The translations under genes were made by a program, and so were the position numbers. A stretch of 64,000 nucleotides of DNA, taken from NCBI RefSeq assembly GCF_000160875.1, contig NZ_GG700811.1, forward strand, positions 182,522-246,521, written 5' to 3'. The stretch's first letter is position 1. Every line of letters begins with the position of its first letter. Origin of the DNA: Lactobacillus iners DSM 13335. GTDB taxonomy: Bacteria > Bacillota > Bacilli > Lactobacillales > Lactobacillaceae. The notes under the pieces were generated by a model that worked only from the letters and a program-made list of their open reading frames with translations, searched no databases and had not been told where the DNA came from. Shown in pieces: positions 45,238 to 57,589 of the stretch.

Positions 45238-47578
45238 ATATATCACTCAATCGAACATCTTCCATACCAATCATTGGATCAATTTTATTAGAATATATCA
45301 AATCAGGCGTTAAAATATAATTTTCAGAATGATTATCAGCATTATCAATCTCATTTTCTTGTAACTCAATATCATTTTTATTGAATATACACTGAATTTT
45401 ACTACACAAATCAGTTTGTCGATCATTGCCTTCAGTTTTTAATGCCATTTGATATGCTTGTTCTTCACCAATCATAACCAAATTTTGTTGAGCACGGGTA
45501 ATCCCAGTATACAATAAATTCTTCTTTAGCATAATATAATTTTGCATCGTTAATGCTAAGATAACCAGTGGAAACTCAGAACCTTGTGATTTATGAATAG
45601 TAATAGCATATGCTCTTGTTAAATCTGATAAATCATTAGATGTAAGCATTACTTCGCGATCATCGAATCGAACAATCAATTTGGCTGATTTTTGTGAATC
45701 ATCAATACCAACCACTTTACCGATTTGCCCATTATAAATTTCTTTTTCAGGATTATTTTGTAATTGTAAGACACGATCACCTATTCTAAAAAATTCATTA
45801 TGCACTTCTACTTTTTTGGAATCAATCTTAGCAGGATTCATTATATTCTGTAACAAATCATTTAAGCTATTTATACCACTTACACCATTATACATAGCTG
45901 TCAAAACTTGAATATCATCAGCACAAAAGCCCTTTTCTAATGCGATATCAACTATTTTTTCTATAGCATCAGCAATACTATTAGGCTTGCAAGATATAAA
46001 GGAATAATTAGGCGTTTTAGTAAATATATTTGCTTGAGCATTATTCTGATTAATCTTATGTGCAAGATCGACAATAGATGAATCATCACTCTGTCGATGT
46101 ATCATACTCAATTTTGTTGTAGGAAAAGCACTAGAAGCTATCAGATCACTAAAAATATTTCCAGGCCCTACTGAAGGTAATTGATCTTTATCACCAACAA
46201 ATACAATATGTTTTAGTTGAAAAATAGAACTAACTAAATTCTTAAATAAAAACATATCAACCATAGACATTTCATCTATAATTAAAATTTCTCCATTTAG
46301 TTCATTCATATTTTCTTGATTTAAATCAGATATGCCTAATCCTAATAAGCGATGTATCGTTTTAGCATCTATACCTGTTAATTCGGACATTCTTTTTGCA
46401 GCTCGACCAGTTGGAGCTGCCAATAAAAAAGGAGGATCATCAGTATAAAGGACATCATTTGGAATCTTTTCAATTTCCTGCAAAGTAGCTAAAATACCTC
46501 TAATAATAGTTGTTTTGCCTGTACCAGGTCCACCAGTCAGAATAGAAATTGAATTATTCAATGCAGTTTTTATAGCCTTTTTCTGCGTATCATCGTAACT
46601 TATATCAAACTTTTGTTCAACGTGCTTAATAGCAGAATTTAAGTCGTCATCTAGATATGGGATATCCTTTTTATTGCTATCACTAATTCTTTTTAAATCA
46701 TTAGCAATATCTTTTTCTATCGTATACATATTTGTTAAAGATACTTTATCATCAAATATGACTACTTTGTTATCTTTTTTTAAATTATTGACTTCATTAG
46801 CTAGCAGATCGAAATCATCTATATAAAGCAATTCACTAGTATTTTCTAGCCACTTATCCATCAAAAGATATGTATTTCCATCTTTTAGAGCCGAATCTAA
46901 TAATACCTGCATAAGTGCACCCTTTAGACGCCTGCTATCATCCGCTTTAAAGCCTAATTTATTTGCAATACTGTCTGCAATTTTAAAACCATAGCCACGT
47001 GTTTCAGCAATTAAAGCATATGGATCTTCTTCTATCTTGGATAATGTCTCACCTTTATATTTATTATACAAATCAGTAATAATACTTTTATTAATCCCAT
47101 ATTGCACCGCTTGAGTTAATATCTCACCCAATTGATCCATATGCAAAATTCCATTTAACAAGCTTTGACGTTGCTTATCTGTTAATTTTAGATCTTCTAC
47201 AACCTTGTTATTATCTTTAATTTTGGTAAAAAGATCTTCCCCCAATTGTGAAACTATTTTTTCAGCTGTTTTTTTTCCTATTCCTGCAAATTTATCTGAA
47301 GCTAAATAATCTACAATCGCATTATATTCCGCAGGCATTATGGCTTGATAACTTTTAGCCTTAAATTGCATACCAAATTTTGAATGCTCAATTATTTCAC
47401 CTACAAACTTATATCGAATTGACAGATCCATCTCTCCGAAATTACCCATAACTCTAATAGAATCATGATCATATCCAGCTATTTTTCGAATTATATGAAC
47501 ATCCAATATTTTAAACAATTCTTCATTGTTTTCATAAATAATTCCCTCTACCATTCCTATTAACTGTAATTCTGCCAT
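45236..47578 (-). CDS. recD2: ATP-dependent DNA helicase RecD2
   Basis: RecD2 is a stand-alone 5'-to-3' superfamily 1B helicase used in repair and replication-fork upkeep. The 780-residue protein has an N-terminal OB-like part and helix-hairpin-helix segments (residues 1-200), Walker A in GGPGTGKTTIIRG, LIIDEMSMVD, a GDKDQLPSVGPG motif and a UvrD-like C-terminal part (AYAITIHKSQGSEFP). It is not part of a RecBCD complex, as recB and recC are absent nearby. The next gene on the strand is a TPR gene. Confidence 0.93.
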   Translation of the reverse strand: MAELQLIGMVEGIIYENNEELFKILDVHIIRKIAGYDHDSIRVMGNFGEMDLSIRYKFVGEIIEHSKFGMQFKAKSYQAIMPAEYNAIVDYLASDKFAGIGKKTAEKIVSQLGEDLFTKIKDNNKVVEDLKLTDKQRQSLLNGILHMDQLGEILTQAVQYGINKSIITDLYNKYKGETLSKIEEDPYALIAETRGYGFKIADSIANKLGFKADDSRRLKGALMQVLLDSALKDGNTYLLMDKWLENTSELLYIDDFDLLANEVNNLKKDNKVVIFDDKVSLTNMYTIEKDIANDLKRISDSNKKDIPYLDDDLNSAIKHVEQKFDISYDDTQKKAIKTALNNSISILTGGPGTGKTTIIRGILATLQEIEKIPNDVLYTDDPPFLLAAPTGRAAKRMSELTGIDAKTIHRLLGLGISDLNQENMNELNGEILIIDEMSMVDMFLFKNLVSSIFQLKHIVFVGDKDQLPSVGPGNIFSDLIASSAFPTTKLSMIHRQSDDSSIVDLAHKINQNNAQANIFTKTPNYSFISCKPNSIADAIEKIVDIALEKGFCADDIQVLTAMYNGVSGINSLNDLLQNIMNPAKIDSKKVEVHNEFFRIGDRVLQLQNNPEKEIYNGQIGKVVGIDDSQKSAKLIVRFDDREVMLTSNDLSDLTRAYAITIHKSQGSEFPLVILALTMQNYIMLKKNLLYTGITRAQQNLVMIGEEQAYQMALKTEGNDRQTDLCSKIQCIFNKNDIELQENEIDNADNHSENYILTPDLIYSNKIDPMIGMEDVRLSDI

Positions 47579-47605
47579 ATTAACTCCTAAGAAATATATT
47601 AAATC

Positions 47606-48238
47606 TTATTTTTTAATCATATTAACAATCGAATTATATTGTTTCTTAGCTGAATAAAAATATTTTTCATCCTGCTTTTTCGAACGTTCAAAATATTTTT
47701 CTGCTTCAGCTCTATCTTCAGGAAAGTAGGTAACACCCAATAAAAAATTAATCTTAGCCGATCGTATCGAGGCCTCTATCTTTTTATACTCTAATCTTGC
47801 TTCGACTAACTTACCCTGACTTAACCAGCAATCTCCTATTAATTCATATGTACGCATACTAGGTTTTTTAATAGTAATAGCATACGCCAAAGCTTTAGCA
47901 TACTGACCACTTTTTATTGCAACTAGGGCTTTTTGATAAAGAGTCGCATCATTATTAGGCATGCTATCTAAAATTTTACCAGCAGCTTGATAATCCCCTA
48001 GCATATAAAAGCAAATGGCAATATTGTAGTCCAGCGACGAGGTATCATCATTAGTACATGCTTTAGCCTTTTGCAACAATTCCAAAGCCTGTTCTGGAGA
48101 ATTATTTTCTATCAAATATGCAGATAATTCTAAATAATTATTTACATCACTCGGAGCTGCATCTATTTTACAAATCAACGAATGAATGTACGCTTCTTGC
48201 TTATTTGATGGTAATACTTTTCTTATTTTCTTATTCAT
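47606..48238 (-). CDS. TPR-repeat protein
   Basis: This 210-residue soluble protein consists of tandem helical pairs with TPR features (NYLELSAYLIENNSPEQALELLQKAK, ICFYMLGDYQAAGKIL, IGDCWLSQGKLVEARLEYKKI). It presumably holds partner proteins; the partner is unknown. Its start codon shares one base with the stop codon of the phosphatase gene before it. No signal peptide or enzyme motif is visible. Confidence 0.85.
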   Translation of the reverse strand: MNKKIRKVLPSNKQEAYIHSLICKIDAAPSDVNNYLELSAYLIENNSPEQALELLQKAKACTNDDTSSLDYNIAICFYMLGDYQAAGKILDSMPNNDATLYQKALVAIKSGQYAKALAYAITIKKPSMRTYELIGDCWLSQGKLVEARLEYKKIEASIRSAKINFLLGVTYFPEDRAEAEKYFERSKKQDEKYFYSAKKQYNSIVNMIKK

Positions 48239-48894
48239 TATATTGAATCTCTACTAGTAATTTTTCTTCCTAAATAAGATGTCTCATTCCATCTTAATTC
48301 ATTAAAATTAATACTATCTTTAGTTTCTAAAATAGTTAAACTAGTATTAATTAAACCTCCACGCTTACGCAAATCAGCTAATCGATAACCTTCCAAACTT
48401 CTAATCAATGCACATAAAGCAGCACCATGACTTACTAAAAGAACCTTATCATTATTGCCACTATACTTAGAAGTTATTTCGTCAATCAAAAGTTTTCCTC
48501 GCTTAATCATATGACTAAAACTCTCACCATGAAATTTACGAGGATCATACAAGTCAGGTTCATATCTAAATGCCTTAATTTGATCAGGATATAATCTCTC
48601 AGCTTCGGAAAATTTCATTCCCTCCAATTCTCCCAAATCAAATTCACGCAATCGATTATCTGCAATCACAGGAACATCTATATTCATATTTTCTTTAATC
48701 TTTAATGCGGTTTGCAATGCACGCTCCAAAGGACTAGCATAAAAAGCTACAAATTTCGTATCCTTTAAAAAAAGAGATAACCGTTTAATATCTTCATAAC
48801 TTTCGGGTAACAAAGGAGAATTACCATGGCATCCCTGATACCTACCCTCTAAATTCCATTCTGTTTTACCATGTCTGACAAAATATAATTGCAT
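48238..48894 (-). CDS. Histidine phosphatase family protein
   Basis: This 218-residue protein has the phosphohistidine signature LYFVRHGKTEWN (His 8) and LVSHGAALCALI near the C-terminus, with YASPLERALQTA and GELEGM between. It may be a phosphoglycerate mutase-like enzyme or a phosphatase for sugar phosphates or other metabolites; sequence alone does not decide. The main glycolytic Gpm in lactobacilli is longer and usually elsewhere, so I do not use that symbol. It lies between mnmA and the TPR gene. Confidence 0.85.
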   Translation of the reverse strand: MQLYFVRHGKTEWNLEGRYQGCHGNSPLLPESYEDIKRLSLFLKDTKFVAFYASPLERALQTALKIKENMNIDVPVIADNRLREFDLGELEGMKFSEAERLYPDQIKAFRYEPDLYDPRKFHGESFSHMIKRGKLLIDEITSKYSGNNDKVLLVSHGAALCALIRSLEGYRLADLRKRGGLINTSLTILETKDSINFNELRWNETSYLGRKITSRDSI

Positions 48895-48922
48895 ACCTAT
48901 TCCTCGATAACTAAAAATAACC

Positions 48923-50396
<1,474 letters not shown>

Positions 50397-50426
50397 AGTA
50401 TCTCCTTACTTATCAAAAATACTAAC

Positions 50427-50927
50427 TTACAACTTAACATACGTTAAAAAACTATAGTTATATTTATTTTTTGTATCTTTACAAAAATCTTCTCTATTTA
50501 TTAACTTATACCTATTATAATCAATAATTGCCATTTTAGTATCAGCTTTAAACCTATTTTGAATAATCGTTTGTTCTAATCGATCTGGTATGTCTTTTAA
50601 AGCATCAAATAAAGAAAAGCCACCAATTATATATATAGTTTTTTGCTCATTTAAAAGCCATTTACGCAAATCAGTTAAACTATTAAAAATAGTTATTTGA
50701 TCATTATCTTTATAATAATTAGTAAATTCTGCGTCTGTTGTTAAAATCACATGGTGTCGATTCTTAAGTAAGCCCGGAAAACTATCAAAAGTTTTTCGAC
50801 CCATCACTATAGTATGATTTTCCGTCAATTTTTTAAAATGTTTTAGATCAGCTGGCAAATGCCATGGTAATTTTCCCTTATTACCAATATTGCCAGCTAA
50901 ATCCTCTGCCCAAATAAAAACAATCAC
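50427..50927 (-). CDS. dfrA: Dihydrofolate reductase
   Basis: DHFR makes tetrahydrofolate, which thymidylate synthase consumes. The 166-residue protein begins MIVFIWAEDLAGNIGNKGKLPW, has the acid LPADLKHF, the NADPH-binding MGRKTFDSFP and IYIIGGFSLFDAL. The start is GTG at 50927, after GAGAGG. The thyA-dfrA pair is standard and tightly spaced (21 bases). Confidence 0.96.
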   Translation of the reverse strand: MIVFIWAEDLAGNIGNKGKLPWHLPADLKHFKKLTENHTIVMGRKTFDSFPGLLKNRHHVILTTDAEFTNYYKDNDQITIFNSLTDLRKWLLNEQKTIYIIGGFSLFDALKDIPDRLEQTIIQNRFKADTKMAIIDYNRYKLINREDFCKDTKNKYNYSFLTYVKL

Positions 50928-50948
50928 TAATATACTTACCTCTCACAA

Positions 50949-51905
50949 TTAAACTGCAACTGGTGCTTTAATAGTCCCATGATGATTATAATCTATTAAC
51001 TTTATATCTTTCATTTCAAAATCTAAAACTCTGTGTTTCAATGGATTAAGCCATAATGTAGGAGAATCATATGCATTCCGTGATAATTGCTTGTTAACCT
51101 GATCAAAATGATTCTTATAAATATGTGCATCACCCAAAGTATGCACAAATTCACCTAATTCCAGTCCAGTTTCTCTAGCAACCAAATTCAATAATAAAGA
51201 ATAACTTGCAATATTAAATGGAACACCTAAAAACATGTCACCGGATCTCTGATACAACTGCAAACTCAATTTATTATCATTAACATAAAATTGAAATAAA
51301 ACATGGCATGGTGGCAATGCAACATTAGGAATATCTTCAGGATTCCATGCACTAACTATTAAGCGACGTGAATCTGGATTAGTCTTAATTTGTTCAATAA
51401 CATTACCTAACTGATCAATAGTATCACCCCTACTAGTTTGCCAACGCCTCCATTGAGCACCATAAACATTACCCAAATCACCATATTTTTTGGAAAATGT
51501 TGCATCACTTAATATTTTCTCGGTAAATATATTCATTTGTTCTTGATATTTTATATTAAACAATTCATCGGTTTGTTGTCGCAAGCCAAAATTTGTCATG
51601 TCGGGGCCATTATATTCAGTAGAACTTACCCAATTCTTAAAAGCCCACTCATCCCAAATATGATTTTTGTGTTCCAACAAAAATTTTATATTAGTATCGC
51701 CCCTTAAAAACCATAACAATTCACTTTTTATTAAACCAAAAGGAACATGTTTTGTGGTAATTATAGGAAATCCCTCGGACAGATCAAAATGCATTTGTGC
51801 ACCAAAGATGCTGCGTGTGCCAACACCTGTGCGATCAGACTTATCATGCCCTTCCAACATTATTTTTTGTAATAAATCTAAATATGGCTGTTCAAGCTTA
51901 GTCAA
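50949..51905 (-). CDS. thyA: Thymidylate synthase
   Basis: ThyA methylates dUMP to dTMP with methylene-tetrahydrofolate. The 318-residue enzyme has [12 protein letters not shown], the long lactobacillus-type insert with [10 protein letters not shown], the catalytic cysteine in [30 protein letters not shown] and GDAHIYKNH. The start is TTG at 51905, nine bases after AGGAGG. The frame runs further up to 51938, but that would place the start inside a terminator hairpin. Confidence 0.96.
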   Translation of the reverse strand: MTKLEQPYLDLLQKIMLEGHDKSDRTGVGTRSIFGAQMHFDLSEGFPIITTKHVPFGLIKSELLWFLRGDTNIKFLLEHKNHIWDEWAFKNWVSSTEYNGPDMTNFGLRQQTDELFNIKYQEQMNIFTEKILSDATFSKKYGDLGNVYGAQWRRWQTSRGDTIDQLGNVIEQIKTNPDSRRLIVSAWNPEDIPNVALPPCHVLFQFYVNDNKLSLQLYQRSGDMFLGVPFNIASYSLLLNLVARETGLELGEFVHTLGDAHIYKNHFDQVNKQLSRNAYDSPTLWLNPLKHRVLDFEMKDIKLIDYNHHGTIKAPVAV

Positions 51906-51920
51906 TTCAATAATCCTCCT

Positions 51921-51954
51921 AAAAAAAAATCTAAGCATTTATTAAACTTAGATT
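51921..51954 (-). terminator. Terminator between apt and thyA, touching the thyA binding site
   Basis: AATCTAAG and CTTAGATT form an 8-bp stem with an 11-base loop, then nine Ts run into AGGAGG, the thyA ribosome binding site. There is no room for a thyA promoter after it. Confidence 0.85.
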
Positions 51955-51968
51955 CTTAGAAATAATAT

Positions 51969-52496
51969 TTATTCGCCGTGATATTTAACTAAAGAATATA
52001 TATCAATATCACTAAATTTTTCTACGCCTTTTAAATCAACAAGTTCAACATAAAATGCTGCACCTACTACTTCACCACCAAGTTCTTTTACTAATTTGAC
52101 AGTTGCATGCAATGTTCCCGCAGTTGCCATCAAATCATCACAAATCACAACTTTTTGACCCGGTTTAATTGCATCTATATGCATTTCCAAAGAATTAGAA
52201 CCATACTCTAAGTCATATGAAGCTTTTTTAACTGCACGAGGTAATTTATGTGGTTTACGTGCTGGAACAAAGCCAATACCTAATTCATTTGCTACAGGAC
52301 ATCCTACAATAAAACCTCTAGCTTCAGGACCTACAATAACTTCTGCACCCTTGCTCTTAGCAAATTCTGCCAATTCATGTGTTGCAGCTCGATAAGCCGT
52401 ACCATTTTGTAAAATAGGTGTTATATCTCTAAAAATTATTCCTTCATTGGGAAAATCCTTAATACTAGCTATATATTTTTTAAAATCAATTGCCAT
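51969..52496 (-). CDS. apt: Adenine phosphoribosyltransferase
   Basis: Apt salvages adenine to AMP with PRPP. The product of about 175 residues begins [20 protein letters not shown], has [12 protein letters not shown] and the PRPP-binding motif [16 protein letters not shown]. The ATG at 52496 gives the family start; an alternative in-frame codon at 52511 adds five residues with no binding site before it. Its transcript ends at the hairpin before thyA. Confidence 0.96.
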   Translation of the reverse strand: MAIDFKKYIASIKDFPNEGIIFRDITPILQNGTAYRAATHELAEFAKSKGAEVIVGPEARGFIVGCPVANELGIGFVPARKPHKLPRAVKKASYDLEYGSNSLEMHIDAIKPGQKVVICDDLMATAGTLHATVKLVKELGGEVVGAAFYVELVDLKGVEKFSDIDIYSLVKYHGE

Positions 52497-52591
52497 AAAA
52501 TCACAAACCAACTTCCTATATGCAATAACATTTACTCACACTATATGTAAAAGTATTATAACATTCTACTTTTTGTTTTAACAAATTCATA

Positions 52592-54877
52592 TTATAAATT
52601 ACTATTATGATCCTTAATATATTTTAACAAACTATCTGAAGACATGTTTTTTAACATATCTGTAAATGTCAATCGTTGACTAATCGCCTGGAAATACTTA
52701 GAATCAGTAATTTTAGTAACTTTAGGACTAGTTATAGCCTTAATTAGCTCATTTTTAACATCATAATCAATCCAATTCAATTCCCAAAATACACGCAAAA
52801 CAAATTTGATACAATCATAATTTATACCTAAGTATGTAGCAACTAGCTTATAATCAGACAATGATAAATTTGGATGATTAACAATATAGTTGAATATACT
52901 TTCAAATAATTCTCTATCTGGTAATTTTGATATTGGATATGGATCAATCAAAAAACGTAAATATATTTTGTTAAAATCATTGTTAAGCACCCTATCGAAT
53001 TGTTCTTTACTTGTAGGAGTATCTAAAAAAACAACACTCTCATTATTTTGCATATAATCAGCTGCCAAAATAATTTTATCAGATGATATATTATCAATAT
53101 TATTAGCTATTTCTATACTATTTTTGTCAAAAAGCAGATATCTATCTGCAAAGCCCATAATATAATTTTCATTACGTAAATCGACAATTCTAACACTCGT
53201 CAACGATGGCGGAGCAGCAAAAATAAAATCGCTGATAATTCCCTGTAATTTAGCTTTATTATTCCACTTATTTATGCCTAAAGTTACCATAATCATATGA
53301 ACATATGGCAATATATTTGTATCTAAGTAGCTCCTATCAAATCCTATTAAATCAAGCTCATTGGAAAAGTTGCTCACACACATTTTAATATGATTTTTAT
53401 TCTGGCCTATTTTAATTAATTTAGATATATGTGGATTAGTTATAGAAAAAACAGGCTCTGGATTATCCGTTCCAAAAGGACCTACTTTAACCATTTGACG
53501 GTAAGTATCCAATGTCAAATCGTTAAGATTTAACTCATCATCATACATTTTTACGAGTTCACTAGTAGCAACAGGCTGAAAAGAACTCTCAAAACAATTA
53601 CGCAATTTTACTAAAGAATCTTTTTTTAATGAAAGACCACATGCAAACTCATGACCACCAAATTTTGTTAAAACTGTACCTTTAAGTTTTATAAGTGCAT
53701 TGAATAGATTGAATCCTACAACAGACCGACCTGATCCTTTTAATTCACCATTATCGGCTTCAGTTAGAATAATAGTCGGTTTATGATATTTTTCCGCTAT
53801 TTTATTAGTTACTAAGCCCAATACTCCTTCGTGAAAATTATGATCGTATAAAACTAATGTCTTTTTAGATTGCCATCCATATTGCTGAATTTGCTTTTCA
53901 CATATCTCAAATATTTCCTGAGTTAATTGTTTACGTTTATCATTCAATTTTTCAACTATTGATGCCAATTTTTCAGCTTCTTCTTCGTCATCACACAGCA
54001 AAAGATTTACCGCTAAATTTGCATCTGCTAACCTACCTACAGCATTAATTCTAGGACAAATAGCAAATCCAACATCACTAGCATCAATAGATCCCAACTC
54101 TAATCCTGCATTTTTGATCAATGCACGTAATCCTGGCCTTTGAGTATTATTTAAAATTTCAAGCCCTCGCTTAACTATTATATGACCTTCACCAGATACT
54201 TTAACCATATCACCTATGGTACCTATCATAGCTAAATCCAATAACTCAGACATATTATCAGTCATTAGTGCACGACAAATAGTATATGCTACACCAGCAC
54301 CACAATAATCATCAAATGGGTAATCTTGATTAGGATAATTACAATGAACTATTGCATATGCATCAGGAATTTCATCTTGAAAAATATGGTGATCAGTCAC
54401 AATAGTATCTACCCCACATTTTTTGGCATAATTCACTTCTTCAATTCCTGTTACACCATTATCTACTGTAATTATCAACTTAGTACCATTATTTACCAAT
54501 TCCTGATAACGTTCCAAACTAGGTCCATATCCATCATCAAACCTATTTGGAATAAAAAAATCAACATCAGCTCCTAAGATACTCAAAGTTTCGACCATAA
54601 TACTTGTCGCAGTAATACCATCAGCATCATAATCGCCATATACTGTAATTTTTTCACCCTTATCGATAGCCTGATTAATTCTATTGACTGTCTTTTTCAT
54701 ATCATGCATTAAAAATGGATCAGCTAATTTACTTTCATCGTCATTTAACCAAAAATCTAATTGTTGATCAGTATTGATGCCTCTAATCGCAAATAATTTA
54801 GCTTGTATAGGACTTAATTTATACTTTGCAATTAAATCTTTATCTAAAGATTCTGCTTGTTTTTTCTTCCATATCAT
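52592..54877 (-). CDS. recJ: Single-stranded-DNA exonuclease RecJ
   Basis: RecJ degrades 5'-ended single strands in recombination and repair. The 761-residue protein has the DHH phosphoesterase motifs (GDYDADGITATS, TVDNGVTG, VTDHHIFQD, HCNYPNQDYPFDDYCGAG), the DHHA1 region with KFGGHEFACGLS, and an additional C-terminal part of over 200 residues typical of Firmicutes. It overlaps srtA by four bases (ATGA). Confidence 0.95.
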   Translation of the reverse strand: MIWKKKQAESLDKDLIAKYKLSPIQAKLFAIRGINTDQQLDFWLNDDESKLADPFLMHDMKKTVNRINQAIDKGEKITVYGDYDADGITATSIMVETLSILGADVDFFIPNRFDDGYGPSLERYQELVNNGTKLIITVDNGVTGIEEVNYAKKCGVDTIVTDHHIFQDEIPDAYAIVHCNYPNQDYPFDDYCGAGVAYTICRALMTDNMSELLDLAMIGTIGDMVKVSGEGHIIVKRGLEILNNTQRPGLRALIKNAGLELGSIDASDVGFAICPRINAVGRLADANLAVNLLLCDDEEEAEKLASIVEKLNDKRKQLTQEIFEICEKQIQQYGWQSKKTLVLYDHNFHEGVLGLVTNKIAEKYHKPTIILTEADNGELKGSGRSVVGFNLFNALIKLKGTVLTKFGGHEFACGLSLKKDSLVKLRNCFESSFQPVATSELVKMYDDELNLNDLTLDTYRQMVKVGPFGTDNPEPVFSITNPHISKLIKIGQNKNHIKMCVSNFSNELDLIGFDRSYLDTNILPYVHMIMVTLGINKWNNKAKLQGIISDFIFAAPPSLTSVRIVDLRNENYIMGFADRYLLFDKNSIEIANNIDNISSDKIILAADYMQNNESVVFLDTPTSKEQFDRVLNNDFNKIYLRFLIDPYPISKLPDRELFESIFNYIVNHPNLSLSDYKLVATYLGINYDCIKFVLRVFWELNWIDYDVKNELIKAITSPKVTKITDSKYFQAISQRLTFTDMLKNMSSDSLLKYIKDHNSNL

Positions 54878-55560
54878 TGTCGTAACTTAAATATCCTCAA
54901 TTTTTCATCAGTAGCTTTAACTGTTTTTATTAAAGACCCTCTGATAGCCCATCGATTAGCTCCCCAATCAGCACACGTTATTAATGTAACTATATTTTTT
55001 CTAGTATCATCCACTAACCATACAGCAGTAGGTGGAACTTTTTTCTTCATATATATTTTATAAATATAAACTTTTTTTAAATCTGTTAAATATATTAATT
55101 TGCCCTTTTTTACTGATTCTAATGGTGAAAAGAGGCTACCATTAGCAGTCATGTAATGACCAGCTAATGGATAATTACCATGACCCATTTTTTGATCTGG
55201 ACGCATAGTGCCACCACCTGTAGATAATGAATCATTACTTAATCCTTTTAGAATTGGTAAATACATATGGACACTTGGAATTGCAATAGCACCCACTGCT
55301 TTAGCATTATTTTTGATCCGAGATTTAGTAACCTGGGCAAAATCAATACTTTTAACCTTGGAAAAATCAAATTGACCTTTAGATTTCTCATTCTCTCTAA
55401 TCTTATCTTTATTAAGATTATGCAATACTTCATTTTGGGACTGTTTGGCAATAAATGATGTTATTTGTGGACTAAAAATTAAAGCTAGACCTACAATAAA
55501 ACAAATAAATGCTAAAATATAACGTAAATTTATATTTCTACGTGTTTTTTTATCTGCCAT
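54874..55560 (-). CDS. srtA: Sortase A (class A housekeeping sortase)
   Basis: Sortase A attaches LPxTG proteins to the wall. The 228-residue protein has an N-terminal membrane helix (about residues 13-32), the catalytic histidine in AGHYMTANGSLFSPL (His 135), the cysteine in TLITCADWG (Cys 196) and arginine in RWAIRG (Arg 203 or 207). It starts one base after lepA and runs into recJ, so lepA, srtA and recJ form one unit. Confidence 0.94.
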   Translation of the reverse strand: MADKKTRRNINLRYILAFICFIVGLALIFSPQITSFIAKQSQNEVLHNLNKDKIRENEKSKGQFDFSKVKSIDFAQVTKSRIKNNAKAVGAIAIPSVHMYLPILKGLSNDSLSTGGGTMRPDQKMGHGNYPLAGHYMTANGSLFSPLESVKKGKLIYLTDLKKVYIYKIYMKKKVPPTAVWLVDDTRKNIVTLITCADWGANRWAIRGSLIKTVKATDEKLRIFKLRQ

Positions 55561-55561
55561 C

Positions 55562-57400
55562 TTATTTTCCTTTTATATCGTCATCATCCATTTTCAATAC
55601 AGCCATAAATGCATCTTGGGGAACTTCTACTCGTCCAATAGCTTTCATTCTTTTTTTACCTTTGCGTTGTTTTTCTAACAACTTGGCTCTTCGATCTGGA
55701 TCTCCAGTATGAATCTTCCATGTAACATCTTTACGATAAGGTTTAATAGTTGCTCTGGAAATAATCTTAGCACCGATAGCACCTTGAACATCAACTTCAA
55801 AATTTTGACGAGGAATAAGTTTCTTTAACATACTCGTCATTTGTCGTGCTCTGGTTTGTGCTTCATCATTATGTGCAATAAAACTCAATGCATCTACTGG
55901 CTCATGATTTAATAACATGTCTATTTTTACTAAATTTGTAGATCGATAGCCTATAATTTCATAATCTAAGGACGCATAACCTTTTGTGAAAGATTTCAAA
56001 TCATCAAAGAAATCATAAATTATATCAGCTAATGGCATTTTATAAATAACATTAACCCTAAACTTATCTAGATAATCCATAGTCTGAAACTCGCCATGTT
56101 TTTTTTGACATAATTCCATAACCGCACCTACAAAATCATTTGGAACCATAATTTCAGCTTTCACAAATGGTTCTTGAACATCTTGATATTCACCCGCATC
56201 AGGTAAATCTGAAGGATTATCTATCAACTTTACAGATCCATCATTCATAATCGCATGATAATCTACACTAGGTGCCGTCATAATCAATTGCATCCCGAAT
56301 TCCTGCTCTAATCTCTCTTGAACAACATCCATATGCAATAATCCCAAAAAGCCACATCTAAAACCAAATCCCAGTGCTTGAGAAGTTTCAGGCTCAAATT
56401 CTAATGCAGCATCATTCAATTGCAATTTTTGCAATGCTTCCTTCAAATCATCATATTTTTGATTATCAACTGGATACATACCTGAATATACCATAGGTGG
56501 AATTTGTCTATAACCTGGTAATGGTGTAGCCGTAGGATTGCAACTACTAGTAATAGTATCACCTACTCGCGTTTCACGTACTGATTTAATATTGGCAGTA
56601 ATATAGCCTACATCCCCAGCAACCAACATTTCCTTTTTTACAGGATATGGACTAGAAACACCGACTTCAGTAACTTCAAAATCCTTGCCAGTATTCATAA
56701 TCCTAATCTTATCACCTGGCTTTACAATTCCATCTTCTATTCTTACAGATAATACAACTCCACGATAATCATCATATTTTGAATCAAAAATAAGTGCCTT
56801 TAATGGTGCCTTTAAATCACCTGAAGGAGCTGGTATATCTTGAACAATTCTTTCCAACAAATCAGGGATTCCTTTACCGGTTTTACCTGAAACTTCAACA
56901 GCTTCAGTGGCATCCAACCCCAACATTTCTTCTATTTCATCCTTACACATATCTGGATCAGCTGAGGGTAAATCAATTTTATTTATAACTGGCAAGATTT
57001 CCAAATCACTATCCATTGCTAAATATGTATTAGCTAAAGTTTGAGCCTGTACACCTTGTGATGCATCAACAATTAATAATGCACCTTCACATGCTACAAG
57101 TGATCGCGAAACTTCATATGAAAAATCTACATGTCCTGGGGTATCAATTAAATGAAAAAAATAAGTTTCTCCATCCTTAGCACAATATTTAACTTCAACA
57201 GAATTTAGCTTAATGGTAATACCACGTTGTCGCTCTAATGGCATATCGTCTAACAATTGATTTTTCATTTGGCGTTCACTAACAGTATCTGTTAGTTCTA
57301 AAATTCTATCAGCAATGGTCGATTTTCCATGATCAATATGTGCCACAATGGAAAAATTTCTAATATGCTTTTGATATTCTTTCAATTTATCAAGATCCAT
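55562..57400 (-). CDS. lepA: Elongation factor 4
   Basis: LepA (EF4) is a ribosome GTPase linked to back-translocation and initiation. The 612-residue protein has [43 protein letters not shown] and the long C-terminal domain ending in [17 protein letters not shown]. The ATG follows GGGTGA. A 16-bp terminator and 109 further bases separate it from dnaJ. Confidence 0.97.
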   Translation of the reverse strand: MDLDKLKEYQKHIRNFSIVAHIDHGKSTIADRILELTDTVSERQMKNQLLDDMPLERQRGITIKLNSVEVKYCAKDGETYFFHLIDTPGHVDFSYEVSRSLVACEGALLIVDASQGVQAQTLANTYLAMDSDLEILPVINKIDLPSADPDMCKDEIEEMLGLDATEAVEVSGKTGKGIPDLLERIVQDIPAPSGDLKAPLKALIFDSKYDDYRGVVLSVRIEDGIVKPGDKIRIMNTGKDFEVTEVGVSSPYPVKKEMLVAGDVGYITANIKSVRETRVGDTITSSCNPTATPLPGYRQIPPMVYSGMYPVDNQKYDDLKEALQKLQLNDAALEFEPETSQALGFGFRCGFLGLLHMDVVQERLEQEFGMQLIMTAPSVDYHAIMNDGSVKLIDNPSDLPDAGEYQDVQEPFVKAEIMVPNDFVGAVMELCQKKHGEFQTMDYLDKFRVNVIYKMPLADIIYDFFDDLKSFTKGYASLDYEIIGYRSTNLVKIDMLLNHEPVDALSFIAHNDEAQTRARQMTSMLKKLIPRQNFEVDVQGAIGAKIISRATIKPYRKDVTWKIHTGDPDRRAKLLEKQRKGKKRMKAIGRVEVPQDAFMAVLKMDDDDIKGK

Positions 57401-57509
57401 GTATTCACCCGTTTAATTCTTTCTATCACTAGGAAATTATTATAGCAAATAAAAACATTAATTAAAATAAATAATAGTCTTAGATAACAAACTTCACCTT
57501 TAACTACAA

Positions 57510-57549
57510 AAGGTCTGATTCTGATTATTTAATATCAAAATCAAACCTT
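57510..57549 (-). terminator. Terminator of dnaJ
   Basis: AAGGTTTGATTTTGAT and ATCAGAATCAGACCTT form an unbroken 16-pair stem (with G-U pairs) and an 8-base loop, then TTTTG on the minus strand. It closes the heat-shock operon. Confidence 0.88.
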
Positions 57550-57589
57550 AAAATCTAATACTGTATCTCAGTTACTATCTTTAAAAACT

